Assembly: GCA_008360975.2 (NCBI GenBank)
Contig: CM039180.1
Span: 10,011,122 to 10,075,121 of the forward strand
Reading direction: 5' to 3'
Length of the DNA stretch: 64,000 nt
Source of the DNA: Lichenostomus cassidix
Lineage: Eukaryota; Chordata; Aves; Passeriformes; Meliphagidae
Numbering within the stretch: position 1 is the first letter of the stretch; every line of letters begins with the position of its first letter. The notes beneath the pieces were generated by a model. It saw only the letters and a list, made by a program, of their open reading frames with translations. It was not told where the DNA came from and did no database searches. Position numbers and translations under genes: made by a program. Below are positions 11,741 through 25,538 of this stretch, in pieces.

Positions 11741-11820
11741 TTAATTAAGCCAACAGTCAGGCATTCAATTAATGCAAATTCATTGAACAAAAAAATTTCC
11801 AAACGAGAGATTTGCATAAG
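11741..11820. promoter_or_regulatory. Candidate regulatory cluster: inverted POU octamers with homeodomain motifs
   Basis: Two perfect octamer motifs lie about 30 bases apart in opposite orientation: ATGCAAAT at 11772-11779 and ATTTGCAT at 11810-11817. TTAATTA-type homeodomain core sequences lie just upstream (around 11739-11747 and 11767-11773). Dense octamer plus TAAT arrangements are typical of conserved developmental enhancers. In AT-rich DNA such motifs also arise by chance, so this is a suggestion only. Confidence 0.25.
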
Positions 11821-14800
11821 CCATGAAGGTTTGTTATAGGCATTGTAGTCCAGAGATGAAAGTCCACCTATGAAAGCACTGGACTGTGGAGATTACAGAG
11901 GTTTGTAAAGTCATGACCTGTTCTGGGCAGTAGTTACAGGGAGAAGATATCCTTTCTCTGGATTATAATTAGAAGGTTTAAAATAAGTACATTTTCATGA
12001 TGCACACAACAAAATTGTAGCATGCATTACTGTGGCATTCTGACCACAAATGCATATGAGTTTAAAAATGAGCTCTGACAAATTAATCTGGAGCAAGTCC
12101 ATCCATGTATAGGTATGCATGTGTACCATGGCTGCATGTGCTGTCTAGCTCAGGATTTCCTATGGTCCTGAAAGTAGGCAGGGTCCCCATTATGAAAAAT
12201 TAGCCTATTTTTGTCTCACTTTATGTAACTTTTGCCTGAAAAATAAGTTACTGATCATCATCTGGTAAAAGGCTCTGGACTTTGCTTTAGCCCTGGATGT
12301 CAGTTCTGACAGTTTTATCTGGCTCAGGAACATTGTAAATGTTGGCTGATTAAAGAGATTTCCTAAATGAAGTATATATAATCCTTTACCGGAAGGTATC
12401 AAATACCCACAATTTTTATGCATTATATGCATTGTATATACACTCATTCATTAAAATTCTGATCTATTTCACACTTCCCCTTTTGACTTTTATTTCTTTT
12501 TTCTTTTTCATGTCTTCATCTATCTCCTCTCCAGCTTGACTAAACAGACCAAAGTGCTCTCCCTACAGAGATAAACATCTCATTTGCCAAACTGTGGTGT
12601 ATGAGTGAAGTGATAAAACAATTTTGCCTGTTCCTACTTGGTGTATAATAAACTGGAGCACAAAGATTGTAAGTGCAATTACTCTGAGGTTTGCCCTTTT
12701 TGACAAGCTTAATGAATCCCTTTTGACATAGCATGAAAAGCATCAGACAGGTGAAAGATGAAGTTCATGGGCTGGTTCATTGTAGTTCATTGTGTGCTAA
12801 ATCTAAAGGGAAATAAACTTAGAGCAGTCTTTTAGTCTCAATATATCCCAAAATATCTTACATTCCTACTTAATGAGGTTAATTTATAAACAAAAGTAAA
12901 TTACTGAATGTGGAATAATAGTGGAACCCTGTTACCTGTGATCTCAGTGAGGATGTAGAGTTATTCACCAGCATTACAACAGGTCATGCCTTTCCAAATA
13001 CTGGAAAAAGACACCAAAGCCTGAACAGGTAACAGCTATTAGAGGTTTGTGTCACCAGTAAATTGATGGTGAGTTCAATAGGCATACTGGTTTGTGGGAA
13101 TGACTTTTGTGGCTTCTGACTGGGAAGTAAGAAACACCTTCATGTTGCTTTAGTTTCCACTGAGTTATCACTGATGCAGGGGGCTAATCCAGGGGGGATC
13201 AGCGTTTGCAGCAGTGACCTGGAAACTTATCTTTGCTTTGGGAGAAAGCACAGGCAGCTAAACTTTTGATTGTACCAAATCTGTGCCTGCTGTTGAATTG
13301 TTAACACTGAAACAACCACTTAAGTTTTTTAAAAAACCCTTAAGTAATTAATAGAAAAAACAGGAAATGTTTTGAGATCACATTCAACATTTGTTTGGGT
13401 TTTTTTAATTTAATTTTTTAAAAAAGTCACAGGTGAGAACATTCCAGTTTAGATGGGAAAGGTTCAGATGTGATGTCATTATATCACAGAGTGTCTCAAG
13501 AGAGGTCTCTATTCAATCCTCTTCCTCTGACTGCATGCTCTGTCCCTTCTCAAAGAACATGGATGAAGGAAGGGGTAGATCTGAGCTGCCAAGTTATGCC
13601 AGACCCCAGAATCCAGCAACTTTTCTCACCTACTCTGGCTCTTAAATAAGTTTACTGCCTCTGCTTAGGTAAGTTTAATGCAGTATTTGCTTCCCTGCTT
13701 GACAGAAGATTTTTCTACTTCACAAGTTAAAGACCATAACCAGAAGAAGAAGAGGTGGTTAAAACTCATTCTAGGCTGGGAAGGTTTAAAAGTTTAATGT
13801 TCTTTCTCTTGGCAAGGTTCATGATAATGATGATGAGAGGTGCACAGTCTACTCTTGCTCTGGGCCACTGGGCAGATGCATTGACTGGCCCACCCAGTAA
13901 TCTACCTGACCTTGATGTAGGACAACAGTAATTTACCACCTCAGGGATAATTAAAAATAGAAAAAATCCTTTTAACTAGATTTCTTTGGTTTACTTATTG
14001 ATTATTTCCTCTATTTGTGTGATTTCTCAGGAATGCAAAGCATCTATACAGAGTCTTGTCTAGAAAGACTGATTGATGCAATTCTACATTAAATATACTA
14101 AACAGTTCATAAGGTTAAAAGGATAACATAATAAACACATTTCCCAAACTCACACTTGCTCAACTGTTTACATTCAGATCTGTAGAAGAAATAAAATCTG
14201 ATTAATGGAACTGCCCTGGTAGTTTTCATATTAACTGATCAAATCCCCTTTTCAAGACATGAATGTCATAACATAAGTTAAATGTATATTGTACAAAGTT
14301 TTCATGATTTTTATGGTGGAATAAGGGTCACTAATGAGCTTCAGTTCCATTTGACCTGCATAAGTATAGAAACAGCTTTTCACAATACTTTCTCTGTATT
14401 TGTTCCCATCTTCAGTATGTTTAAATAAGTAGTTGAAATAACAGCCACAATGAAATAAAAAACCCAGCAGGGGTAAAAATGTATCAGATAAGTAAGCTAC
14501 ATTTATGGTAACTGATTTTCCATATATTCAGATGGATACACATGCTGTAAATCAAATAAGATATTTCAGGAATCTTGAAAAATTAATCAGCTTTCAGAAT
14601 TTGGTTCTCAGAGGATAAATGGAAAGTTAAAAGCTTAACCACATCTGCTGATTTTGTATATTCTATCATACTGCACTGTACCTAATGAAATAAGACATGA
14701 TGAGTCACTGCATCTGCTGAAAAGAATGAAAAAATATGATTCTCAGCATTATGTATAAGACACACTTTTGGAATGGAAAGATATAAAAGACCTGAAGATT

Positions 14801-15614
14801 GCAATTAAAAAAAAAAAAAAGAGTGGAGATTTAAAATATTTCTGTGATTTGAATATGAAAACTGGAATGAAGTGGGAGTTTCTAGGAATGAGAGGCTTAA
14901 GGGATAATTGCTATCAAATTAAATTATATCTGACTCATTTCTCAGAGCAGGGATCAGCAGTGGAGATTCTCTAAGTGGGAGGAGATGAACAATATTTTAA
15001 AAGCCTTGTAATGTGTTAATTTCTGCTCTGGTACAATGTCTACGTTAAAAAAATCTGACTGTCAAAGAGGCTATTAAAAAAATAGCAGATACCTTTTGTG
15101 CCTCTGCAAATCATGATTGGGCAAATACATTTTAGACACCAGTCCCCAAATTTCCTGCAAAAATAGGAAGGATGTAAGGTATAGTGTTTTGTATCCAAGG
15201 CTATGCTTAGGAAAAGATAGTTGTTTATAGCACTCTAGAGTGGGTTTAGATAGTGATATGAAATAGTGAAATATAATAAAAAAACAGCCTCTTCACCACA
15301 GACAAGACAAAAAATTTCAAGAACTACTGTGGAACAGGTGATTAAGCAGTCTGTATCATAAAACCTGTACAGACATGTGAGATAGGTAATTAATCCCACA
15401 AGTTCAGATAATAAATGCTTTAAAAGGTTTGAAGTTGAGAAATAAAGGAGACGCAGAAACTACAATGACATTTAAAGCATTTTAATAGACCTATTTTTAA
15501 ATTGAATTGTAAAATTGTTGATTGCAAGACAATATATTTGCTAAGCATGAACAGGATGATGCAGATCTCACATTTCTCTATAAACCACAAACTGTTAAAA
15601 GCAAGCTAACAAGA

Positions 15615-15639
15615 TTTTTTTATTTTATTTTATTTTTTA
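15615..15639. repeat. (TTTTA)n low-complexity tract
   Basis: About five imperfect TTTTA units make a short T-rich microsatellite. Nothing else is notable. Confidence 0.75.
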
Positions 15640-18600
15640 GTAATAGTTGTGAGAGTTCTGCAAATGCAATCTAAAAGTTGGGAGTTTTACCATCCTGCTG
15701 AAAAAGTTTGAAAGTGCATCCATGTGCTTCTTTTTGGGGATACAATGTGGTTATACATAATTTGTGAAAAATGGTAATTAGTACAGACCTTATTCACAAT
15801 GACAATCTGACATGTGCTGGAGCATGGTCAGGTACACAGACACACAGCAGTTTTTGGGATTTCTGGCTAAGTGCAGAATATGGGATGTTGGCTCAGTGTT
15901 GTCACATCTAAGGTTTGCAAAGTTGGATAACTCAGGATCCTTCCTGCAGCTATGCCAGAGTTCTGTGTAAACTGTAAATTACTGAAGTGGGAGAGCCTCC
16001 AAAACACTCTTAGGACTCTCAATGAGCATCAAGACTGCTCTCTTCCTATCTTCAGCAGACAGATGAAAATTAACATTTTCTTTCATTAGCATTTTGTTTT
16101 ATTTTTTAATTTTTTTAATTTAATACTTTAAAGAGTCATTGACTGTAATGTCTTGCTTACTTTCAGGGAATAGCTATATATGTGGTTGATAGTGAATCTT
16201 TAACAAATATATTGATAAAACATGGTTGTGACATCAACAAAATAGATCTTGATCAAAATTTCAATGAGGTTATTAAACAGGAGTAGAAAACACACAGTGA
16301 AAAACTACCTAGTTACTGCATAAAGGCAGAAGTCCTCTGGAAGGCAGAGTACATGATCATGAATCATCTTACCTCTGAGTAATGACACCAAACTATTTTC
16401 CTAAAGAGAATCTTTCACTATAAAAGAAACTCTAACCCATGGGGATTGAGAAACCTGCAGTGTTAGAGATTCTATCTTTGGGTTTAAACCTAAATTCTTG
16501 CTCACTGAGGTAATTTAGACAGCATTAAAAACCTGTGCTCAAGACAAAAATGTTTTGCCTCTTCAAGGACTCCTTGAAGCTTCCACCGACATCTTTCAGA
16601 TCCTTTCAAGTTCAGTTCTTTAGGGGAATTTAAGGGTGCTTTGATACCAAGGGCACATGGAGGCAGAAATTAAATAAATAATAACCTAGATATTATACTT
16701 CATGTTTTGTCAATGTACATTTATCATTTTGCAAAGTGGAGTGCTATTATTAATCAACTTTACTGGGGTCATAAAAGCCCTGATCAGAGAAATTATTTGT
16801 CCCTGGCTGTACTGCTGTGGAAACATAATGCAGAAATCCTAAATATTCATGCCAACAGCATCCCATCTCACATGCTTTTTATACCAGTTTTAAAAGTCTT
16901 CTGGCAGAAGATGAAAGGTGCTGTAAAAATATTAAACTGTACAATTAGAAGTCACTTTTTTCTAGTTCATGTACAAAACTCTAGGATGGAGGTCTCTGCC
17001 TCACACATATTCCATGCTAAGGAAGCTGTCTTGAATGCTGACTTGATTTCTAAAGAAATAGATTAGCACATTTCTTGATCCCACTTTTGTAGCAATAATT
17101 TCTAATATTTATTTTTAGTAAGGTATTCATATTGCATGACAGTTTTGCAACACAGTAAGAGAATTTGTTAGATTCTCATGTCCTTGAATTCTTGTAATTG
17201 AAAATTCAAAGTGTTGCACAGTCTCCAGAAAAACCATGAGGTGAGAGTGTTGTATGAAAGCTCATAACAGTCACATCATGTGTGAGTATATTCATTTAAA
17301 CATGATGTAAAGCTGTTGTAAACATACACAAGAAGGTGGATAATTTTTAAAAGAATAAGCTTTTACAAATCTACATTACACTAGATTTGAATGAGCTCTA
17401 GGTTAATCTCTAGAGACAAGCTATTCACTCTTAGACTGGGACTTCCCAATGAGACTTCAATTGCTGTTTTCAATGTGCATGCAAGTGCCTGTGTCTTGCA
17501 GGGATTTTGCAAGGGAGACACAATCTGAGAGAGCATCTCACCTGAACACTGCTGTCTCAGCACTGCAGCTCCATCCTCACCAAATCTCCACTCTTTGAAA
17601 AAATCCTGATGCTCTCTTTTTATTAATTAATCTCATCAAAACTATTTCTCACTGACCTTTTGATAGCTGTGTTGCTCCAACCTCTATAAGAATGTAATAG
17701 CACATACATTTTTTGCTGGAGAAGTGACCATTTTAAGAGACTTTTGTCTGCTCATCTATGCTTGTGATTTACGCACACCTCAGTCAAACTGATATACTGA
17801 AATAAATACACCACAGACAAAATTTCCTATTTCACTACACAACATGGCACATAAAAGGGGCAGGGAACTGCAGCCCAAGGTAGCAGCCAGCACGTGAGAA
17901 TATGCTGCAACATTGATAAAAACCTGTAACATGGAGACAAAATATATGTAAAATTGTACCATTGAAAGAAAAAATTCGGTTGAAATAGTTGGCTGAGAAA
18001 ACTTTACTGCAAGACAAGAATCCACAGGAAATGTGCTAATTCACTACTTCAGCATTTTGGGTCTAGCATAAATTTCTTTCTTATGAAAATTTATACAGCA
18101 ACAGGCCACGGGATGAACTTTTATTTTGTTTCTCAGCAGATTGGTCTGAAGGTTTTCCTCAGAGGAAAAAAAGAAAATAGCAGCAAACTCACCCAAGACT
18201 TAATTTATTGGGAACAGTCCAACAAAATGGACCCTTAAAAAACAATTTAAAGAGAACAGGTCTGAGGTTGCACTCATGTACAGCCCAGCTGCTAGCATTA
18301 CCAGAGGTCAAACCTAGTTTGTTTTCAGCATGTTTCTTTGCACAGATATTAGTCTTTGTCTGTAATTTTGGCTATGTCTCTATTTTCCTAGCTCAGGTTA
18401 ATCTAACACATCATCTGTCTTATTGTTTCTTTAAAAAACCTCAACAACCAACATTTACAAGTCATGGTATTTGAAATACTTTTCTTTGGGTCAGTTTGTT
18501 AAATTGCTTCAGATTAAACAAACAAAATCACAGTCTGCTATGTTTTGAATAGTGTAAATTTATTTATATAGAATATCTGTTATTTTGGGGTAAAACCAGC

Positions 18601-21600
18601 AAACCATATCCTTAACCACCACAAAAAGTTATTAATCTACAGAAGTTACACTGGTCTCTGCTCTCTGAGGGTCTGGCATGGAAGGCTGATTACATGATGC
18701 AGACACATTTTAGATATTTCTTTTTCTAAAGACCACTGTTTTCAGATGATCAGAGTGGGAAATGTGGTGTTTTTATGAACGAAAGAGTACTTGTCCTTCT
18801 TGATGTGACCAAATCTGACTTTTGCTGTCAATTTTCAGATGATATTGGATCTGACCCTTAAGATAGTTCAGATCAGACTTAAGGCTGGGTTCAAAAAGAA
18901 ATGTGGATTTAAATCACATTGTATAGGACCTTTCTTTTAAGGCCCTAAGATAAAAATCTGTTGTGCCTGTGACCAGAATTCACTGTGAGGCCTCACACTC
19001 TGTTTTATACAGTTCCACAACTCTTCACATATATTATATGAAAGCAAGATTTGCCACAGCATAGTCCACAGGTGGTCCACATGGTACCTAAACTAGACAA
19101 AGGGAATGCTACAGAAGGCTCTATCTGACACTCTTTCTCCAAATTAGGCACTCTTGTGTTATAAAGATTCGGTCTGAAACAGATTAATGTGCTTTTGTTA
19201 AACATCTTTCTCTTCTCTTAAAAAAACTCTATTTTTTTTCCCTCCCCCAACAATGATTAGAGCATCAGAGCTGTAAGATACTCTCCCTTCTCATGTCTCA
19301 TTTCAATATATCCCTATTGGTACTTCTCACATATGAAGGAGGGTAGATAATGAAATAGCCATGTACACTGGCTATTCTGCTTGTCAAAGTTGAATCACTA
19401 GATATCCAGGAATGAAAAATTCACTTGCTCAGAGAGAGGGTATAGTGTACACTGGATTTCTGGCCAGTTTTTCCTGTGTTTCTTTACAGCTCTAATATAT
19501 TAAGAAGTGGGAGGGGAAAACCAAGTTATACCATCTTTCTTCAGGTACTTCTATAATAGGAAAGCATCTTTTAAAAGCTGGAAACTGACCTGAGTTCCTG
19601 TAGTTAAGGATATGTGTTTAAATTTTTGTGCACAAATCCTCTATATTCTTTCTGCTGTAGAATTTATAGGGATGCAATCAAACTCTGCTCTGCATGTAAG
19701 TCCTACTACTGTCAGTGGTCATTTCCTTCATGGTATCTAAAACTGGATTTGTGACTGTAGAAATATGGGGTTTGCTGATATGTTTCTTAATCTCTCGTTT
19801 TCAAAAAGGACTATTACAGAGAGAAAAATCCTGATTTCTTTATTTTTTAATAACCAAAACAGAATAATGAAAATTAGCATCAGATTTTCCTAGATATTAA
19901 ATTTACCAAATCCTTGAAGAAAAAATATTTAATAACATATATACATATAATTTCATTACAAAACACATAAAAAACAACAGAAGTTGAACTGAATGTTTAA
20001 ACCAACTCCAATAACTTTAATTATGCTTTAACATAATTTTCTGGTTAGGAGTAGATACAAAGTCCCCATAAATCACATATGTGGAATTTTATCTTTTTTT
20101 CTTTACACTGTAGCAGTCAGTCCCAAAAGAGTTTATTCATGTTTAAAATTAAATTAATATTTTATTTATTTTCAAAATCTTAAAAAATAGAAAGCATTTC
20201 TAAACAGAACAACTGCATGAGACAATAACATTTTCTTTAACAGAGTGTTTTCCATAAAAAAGTACTTTCAAATACTTTTTCAGTCTTTGATAAAAAATTC
20301 AGAAGCAAGTCCTGCTCTCATTTAAAGCTGAGATGGGGTTGTGTTAGTATCTCTGTTCAGAAGGATTGATGGTGTTACAAACACAGTAAATGTAACCATG
20401 AAGTATTTCTTCAGGGTGTTTCCTTCTCCCCTGCTGAGTTTGTCTTAAGGTGTTGCTGAGTTTGTATTTCTGTTAAAAATAGTGTGCTCAGAAAATCAGT
20501 AATTTTGTTACTGTGTGTTTCATGACTGAAGTCCTGATTGTTTGCCTGTCCTTCCTTTCTATTTGGATCCAAAGTATTCCCAGAAGTGTAAGGCAGACCT
20601 TAATTGACCCTCTGAGTTCAAAAAATTACACTTTCAGCTCCACATTGAGCATTTTCAATAGCTAGGCAGATATTTAGAAAGTTACAGAAACTTACAGGAG
20701 AAACTGCTGCTGAAATCAAATTTCAAAACAGGGTTTAGCTCAACAGAGTAGAAAAGATCATCCCATGTAGCTCTAACAACAATCATTCCTGTGCATGAGA
20801 ATGTACTTTTCAAGTACATGAAAATTTTCCTCTTAAAAAACCTACCATGTTCATACAGAGGAAATTTGTTTACCAAGACCTTGGTTCATGACTCATGTGC
20901 TCCATGGTCCAACAATTACTGACATGAATTGTGAATCATTCCTGAAAACTTAGAAGTATTACAGGCAAGCCATACATTTGCAGATAAAAGAAGCAGCTGT
21001 TTTTGTAGAAATCTGGTTTTACTACCCTTCAGCAGAACAGTATGCAAAGTTTCAATAATGGAGGCAATTCAGGAATTATAGAGTTCTTGGTTTAGAGGCA
21101 TTTTTCCTTGCCCAGAAACACCAAACAATTCCAGTTCAAAATGAATTACAAACGTAAAAGCAGGTCTAAAATGTCTCCTGTGAGTAGTTAACAAAATAGA
21201 TACTTTTCAAAGTTGTCCAAGACATTGCAGTTGACAAGGAAATCAAACAAGATTGCTTTGAATCTTATATTAAGCTAGTAGCAATAAACCAATACAATTT
21301 TATAGTGATTACTCCTATGACTGCATTAAAATTATGTTTTAATTCCTGGGTATCTGGACAAAATTACTTTTTTTACCATTCAATCACAAGTAAGTTATCT
21401 AAGCAGATGGAAATACTTTAATCTCTTATAGTGTTTGTCTCATGCTGGGTACAACATGCTGAAATCAGAAGCTCAACAGTCAAAGAGGCCAAAATTTTGA
21501 TATTTAAAGAAAAAAAATAACGGAGTCAAAGGCCATTCACCTGGAACTTTGCTTCCCAACAGCCCTGAAAGCCAGAGGACCCTCCTGTTGCCGTAATTTA

Positions 21601-22260
21601 AGAAATGTTGAGTATTACGTATTTGAGTCACAAGTTATTTTGAAATGTTTCAAGATGAAGAATAATTTATCTATTCCAGTCATGCAGCAACAGCACCAGC
21701 ACAAAGAATGTCAGAAGGTAAGTAAACCTATAAACACTGTGAAGATCTACCCAGAACCAATCACTACCCACTACCCAAACAAGTTCTCTCCTTTGCATTA
21801 CAGAAGTAGAGGAAGAAAAAACCTCAATAGATGTGATTATGTCTGTGTTTTCTTTTGAAGCAGGTTCAGATGAGCTGAAACACCAGCCTGTCTCCCAAGA
21901 AGAGGGTACCACTTACCCTCCTTCTGCTCTAAACCCTTGCTATGTGAATTACTGCAACTGATGCACCATATAATGGCAAAAGCAGCTAAGCACCTGAGTT
22001 TGCAACAGGCACACCTGAGTCTCTACCTCCTGATAGTGGAAATTCACCCTTGTTAAAAACACAGCAAGCAATGCCTGTGAATGACACTCTGCTTTCACAG
22101 TTTGACTCATAATCTTCTTGATGAGTTCAGGAAAATAAGGTAGAAAGTGTGAGCTTCTGTAATTCACAGACTGGGATACATGTGTCAGGGAAGTTTTCAG
22201 CAGAAGTCTTTTTACAAGAAAATGCAAGAAATTTAAGAAGTAGAAACTTGGAAAGTATAT
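15640..22260. other. AT-rich non-coding stretch
   Basis: No gene was recognised in about 6.6 kb. The open frame at 16707-17066 (119 codons) has no domain, signal peptide or compositional difference from its surroundings, and others are shorter. A small arrangement resembling splice signals near 21680-21803 is treated as a finding. No CR1 copy is visible here. Confidence 0.55.
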
Positions 22261-22304
22261 GGTTTGTTTGGTTTTGGGTTTTTTGGTTTTTTGGTTTTTT
22301 TTTT
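22261..22304. repeat. G/T-rich low-complexity tract
   Basis: Runs of T separated by GG or GGG occur on the plus strand, ending in ten T. The tract lies within the longest open frame of the window (minus strand, 21949-22443), where it produces a Lys/Gln/Thr-rich stretch. That supports the frame being an artefact. Confidence 0.85.
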
Positions 22305-25300
22305 CCCAAAATAATTGGTTAAAAATATCTTCCTGGTTTAAAGAGGAAAGTTGTGGCAGAACAAAAAAAATAAAGACAGTGGATCCAGTTGAGCCAAGCT
22401 CTCTCACACAGGGGCATTTGAGCCTGTGCCTTGCACAGCCCACACTGGTTTATGTCTTGAATCCTTCTCTTGTTCCTCCTCTACACCAATGAATAAGCAA
22501 TTATTCTCACTCATGATCTTCCTCAGAAGACAACCCTGATGTACACTGTTAACTTACTCTGGGGTAGCTTTAATGTTCATTCTGTCTGTACAAGATCCCT
22601 TGTGGAACAATCTGTCTTATACACAGAGCACTTGCTCTTTGCCACTTTCTGAGGTTCATTTTCATCAGCTAAAGTGATAGATTAATGATGTATCAACACT
22701 CCCTCTGCAGGGACCTGACTGTGTGTTTTCTCCATCCTGAGCTAGTGCCCTAGACAACAGACACTTCTGATCTTGTCAAAGGGAGCAGAGGGGGGATAAT
22801 CACAGGGAACAAAAGAAAGAGGTCAGTTTATGCTTTGAAGTAAAAGAAGGAAAGTATTTAAAAGCCTGAAAATTCCTGAAGAATAAAAAAAAATAATTTA
22901 GTATCAGCTCAGAAAGTTAGCTGTACAATGAATTACGTAGATAGCATTTGAGTGAACCCTTTTTACTTTATTAATATCTTATTATAATACAGTTGTACTT
23001 CAACATGACATATTATTCCAATATTGGTCTTTTAATCACATATATTGCAAAGGTACCGTGATTTCATTGTACTAAGTACTTCTTTATTTAACATGTCAGA
23101 AGCTACCGTTTACTGTCTGTATTTCACATGGCATGAGTACATCTTATATTTCACCAGGAGTTACTTGCTATCTATCAATGCTTTCCCATACAGCAAATTC
23201 TCCTGTGGGCTCTTGGTTTCTGTGTGCAGCCTGGAGAAGATGCCAAGCATTCAGGTGAGCTCAGCTGTCATGGGTTTCCATATTTTCTGCTCAAGTTTAA
23301 ATTGTGTCACTTTTTTTATCACATTCATGAGATTTAAAGGAAAAGAGGGCTTATTTTGCTATGGGTATATAGGATATTTAAGATTAATGTTGTTCATGAA
23401 TTTTATTCCATTTTTTTTTTTAAATCTGAGTTCCATACACAGCCTGCAGAAGTTCTAATGCAGTTGTTTTCCTCTACCCACCTCTTCACTAATTCCAATG
23501 ACTGTAGTAAGGCCACCTCTAAACCAGGATGAAAGAGTGAAAGAATGAATGAATTGTACTTAAAATGAAAAAATCTTTCTTTAAAGCAGCACTAAATAAT
23601 TTAGGATTTGGATACATATGATGATATTCCTCTTGGCACTTATCACAAGTGGAGTGTTAATATTGGCATCTAAGCTGATGCTTGTACTAGTGATCATGTC
23701 CTATGAGTAAATAAGGATAGTTTTGTTTCATGTCAATATTATGCAGAATAATAGAAGCTTCTTTGTCCTAAGACTTCCAGGAAATGTAGCCAGTTCTTAT
23801 CCCCCACAATTGCCAAGTAACTGTGTATATGTTAACTCTTTTCTATTTTAGTATCAACTAGTGTTTTCCTACAAATAAAATATACAAGGTATAATTAAAG
23901 CCTGCTGGAATTCTTCAACAGCCCATGTCCTCAATGAAACAAAGCAATCAAAGATGTGGCATGTTCAAAAAAAGTCTCTGTTCACCCTAGAAAAAAATCT
24001 GGTTAGTTTTCCCCAGGAAGCTAAAGATTGAAAAAATATACTATCCCACAGCAGTAAATCTGCTTAATAAACAGCCTCTCACCAGAATAAATTGTGTTTA
24101 AAATTGTTTCTATTTTTATTTTATTATGCAAGAGGAATTACATGGAAAAGTTAAGAATAGATTGGATACAAAAGCCTGAGTTGATATGAATGCCTTGTTC
24201 AGAAACTTTAATGACCTGGTTTGTTATGCTTTTCTTGCAGAACACAAAAACTTAGTAGCTAATTTTTTTATATTTGTTTTCTCCTGTTTATTTCTTTTTG
24301 TGTATCACTAAATTTGAACTTCCTACACTGTAATTCCATAGTGGTTTGAAGTCTGGTGGCTGTAGCAGAATGAATAATATTTGACTGACTAAAAGTGAGG
24401 CATATTCTAACCCCTAATTATTAATCATGTACAAAGAAAGTAAGGGCCATGTTAATAAATTTCATTAAATGCAGGCTGCTTGGTCTGGGCAGTGGCATTT
24501 GCCTTTCACAAACCTGTAGAGTCACTTGGGGCAAATCAACATTTTTCTCTCTTCCCTCACACACTGCTGCTGTCTCAGTTAAGGAGTACAATCTCCAGCC
24601 AAAGCCATTTCACTTTGTATTTTTGAAGTCACGTCTTTAGTAGTACATAGCCTAGCCTGGAGCTCAGAGGTAGCACAAAAAACAGTAATACTCATTTGAC
24701 AGAAGGTGAATGAAACTGTGCCTGATGCATGCATTAAGTACAGGCAAGAACTCTAAATCCTTATGTAAATATATATACACTAAATGAGGGCTGCTACTTC
24801 TGATCCTGCCAAAGGGCATCTTTCAGATATCCCATGTACAACACAGGCTTCTAGCTAGCTGGTTGTCTAGTGGGCTGCAAAATACACCAGCATGTAGCTG
24901 GAGTTACTCTAAAAAGTGCTGAAAATATTTTTCAAGTCAAACCCAGTCATTTTCATACAAGATTTCCTTTAAAAAATAAATTAGAAGAAAACTTAAGTCT
25001 GAAAAAAAGCTGGAGCTTATCCTGGAGAGACATGAACAAGAAAGATTAGCATGGCTAAAAACCACTCCAAACCCCTGTAAAACTAAAATAACTTAGTGCA
25101 CTAGATAGAGGATCTCTTTTATATGAAAAACAGATGGGTGAAGGAAATAAAAGTCACACTGCAGAGCACTAAAAAAAAAAAAGACACAAAAGATCATTTA
25201 ATGAGGTAAAAAAAGTCTTCAGTTGGCACTATTTCTAACACATTCACTGCACAGAAATTTTCAAGAAAGTGCTCTATTGTCATGCCTAGTAACTGGCTTC

Positions 25301-25496
25301 CTAATTCTGCTGTATAAATCATATCATGATTTGGAGATTCATTCAGACTGCATAGAAGTTGAACTCCAATGTCTATGCCTTTCAGAAAAGAGCCAAACTA
25401 GCATTAGGACTGACTATGCAGACTTAGATATTTTTAAAATTATTTTGAGACATTAAGCATCTGAGTGGAATGCCATAAGTTTTGAGAAAAAGAAGA
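22305..25496. other. AT-rich non-coding stretch
   Basis: No gene was recognised. The open frame at 23045-23458 (137 codons) is hydrophobic and rich in Phe, Tyr and Leu, as expected from T-rich DNA, and has no recognisable domain. A 13-base identity to U6 snRNA at 25043-25055 was examined and rejected. Confidence 0.55.
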
Positions 25497-25538
25497 CTTT
25501 TTTCCCTTTTTTTCTTTTCCCTTTCCTTTTTTTCCCCC
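25497..25538. repeat. Pure polypyrimidine tract, 42 bases
   Basis: Every base from 25497 to 25538 on the plus strand is C or T, arranged as T runs broken by CCC blocks. Pure purine-pyrimidine strands can form triplex structures if mirror-symmetric. Symmetry here is only partial, so this is recorded as low-complexity sequence. Confidence 0.85.

Larger units (their letters stand above)
11041..15614. other. AT-rich non-coding stretch
   Basis: No coding gene was recognised. Two motif groups are described separately: a CTCF-type core at 11381-11392 and a homeodomain/POU motif cluster at 11741-11820. Short open frames at 11651, 12205, 12540, 13433 and 14768 have no domains. Small homopolymers include an A-run near 14807. 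Confidence 0.55.

Noticed and set aside
21949..22443. Longest open frame in the window, 164 codons on the minus strand
   Set aside because: It crosses the G/T-rich simple repeat at 22261-22304, has no domain, and its composition reflects the underlying AT-rich DNA.
23045..23458. Open frame of 137 codons, plus strand, hydrophobic
   Set aside because: Phe/Leu/Tyr richness follows from T-rich DNA. No ordered membrane topology or family signature could be recognised.
25043..25055. Thirteen-base identity to U6 snRNA (AGATTAGCATGGC)
   Set aside because: The sequence on both sides does not follow U6, so a U6 gene or pseudogene cannot be supported.
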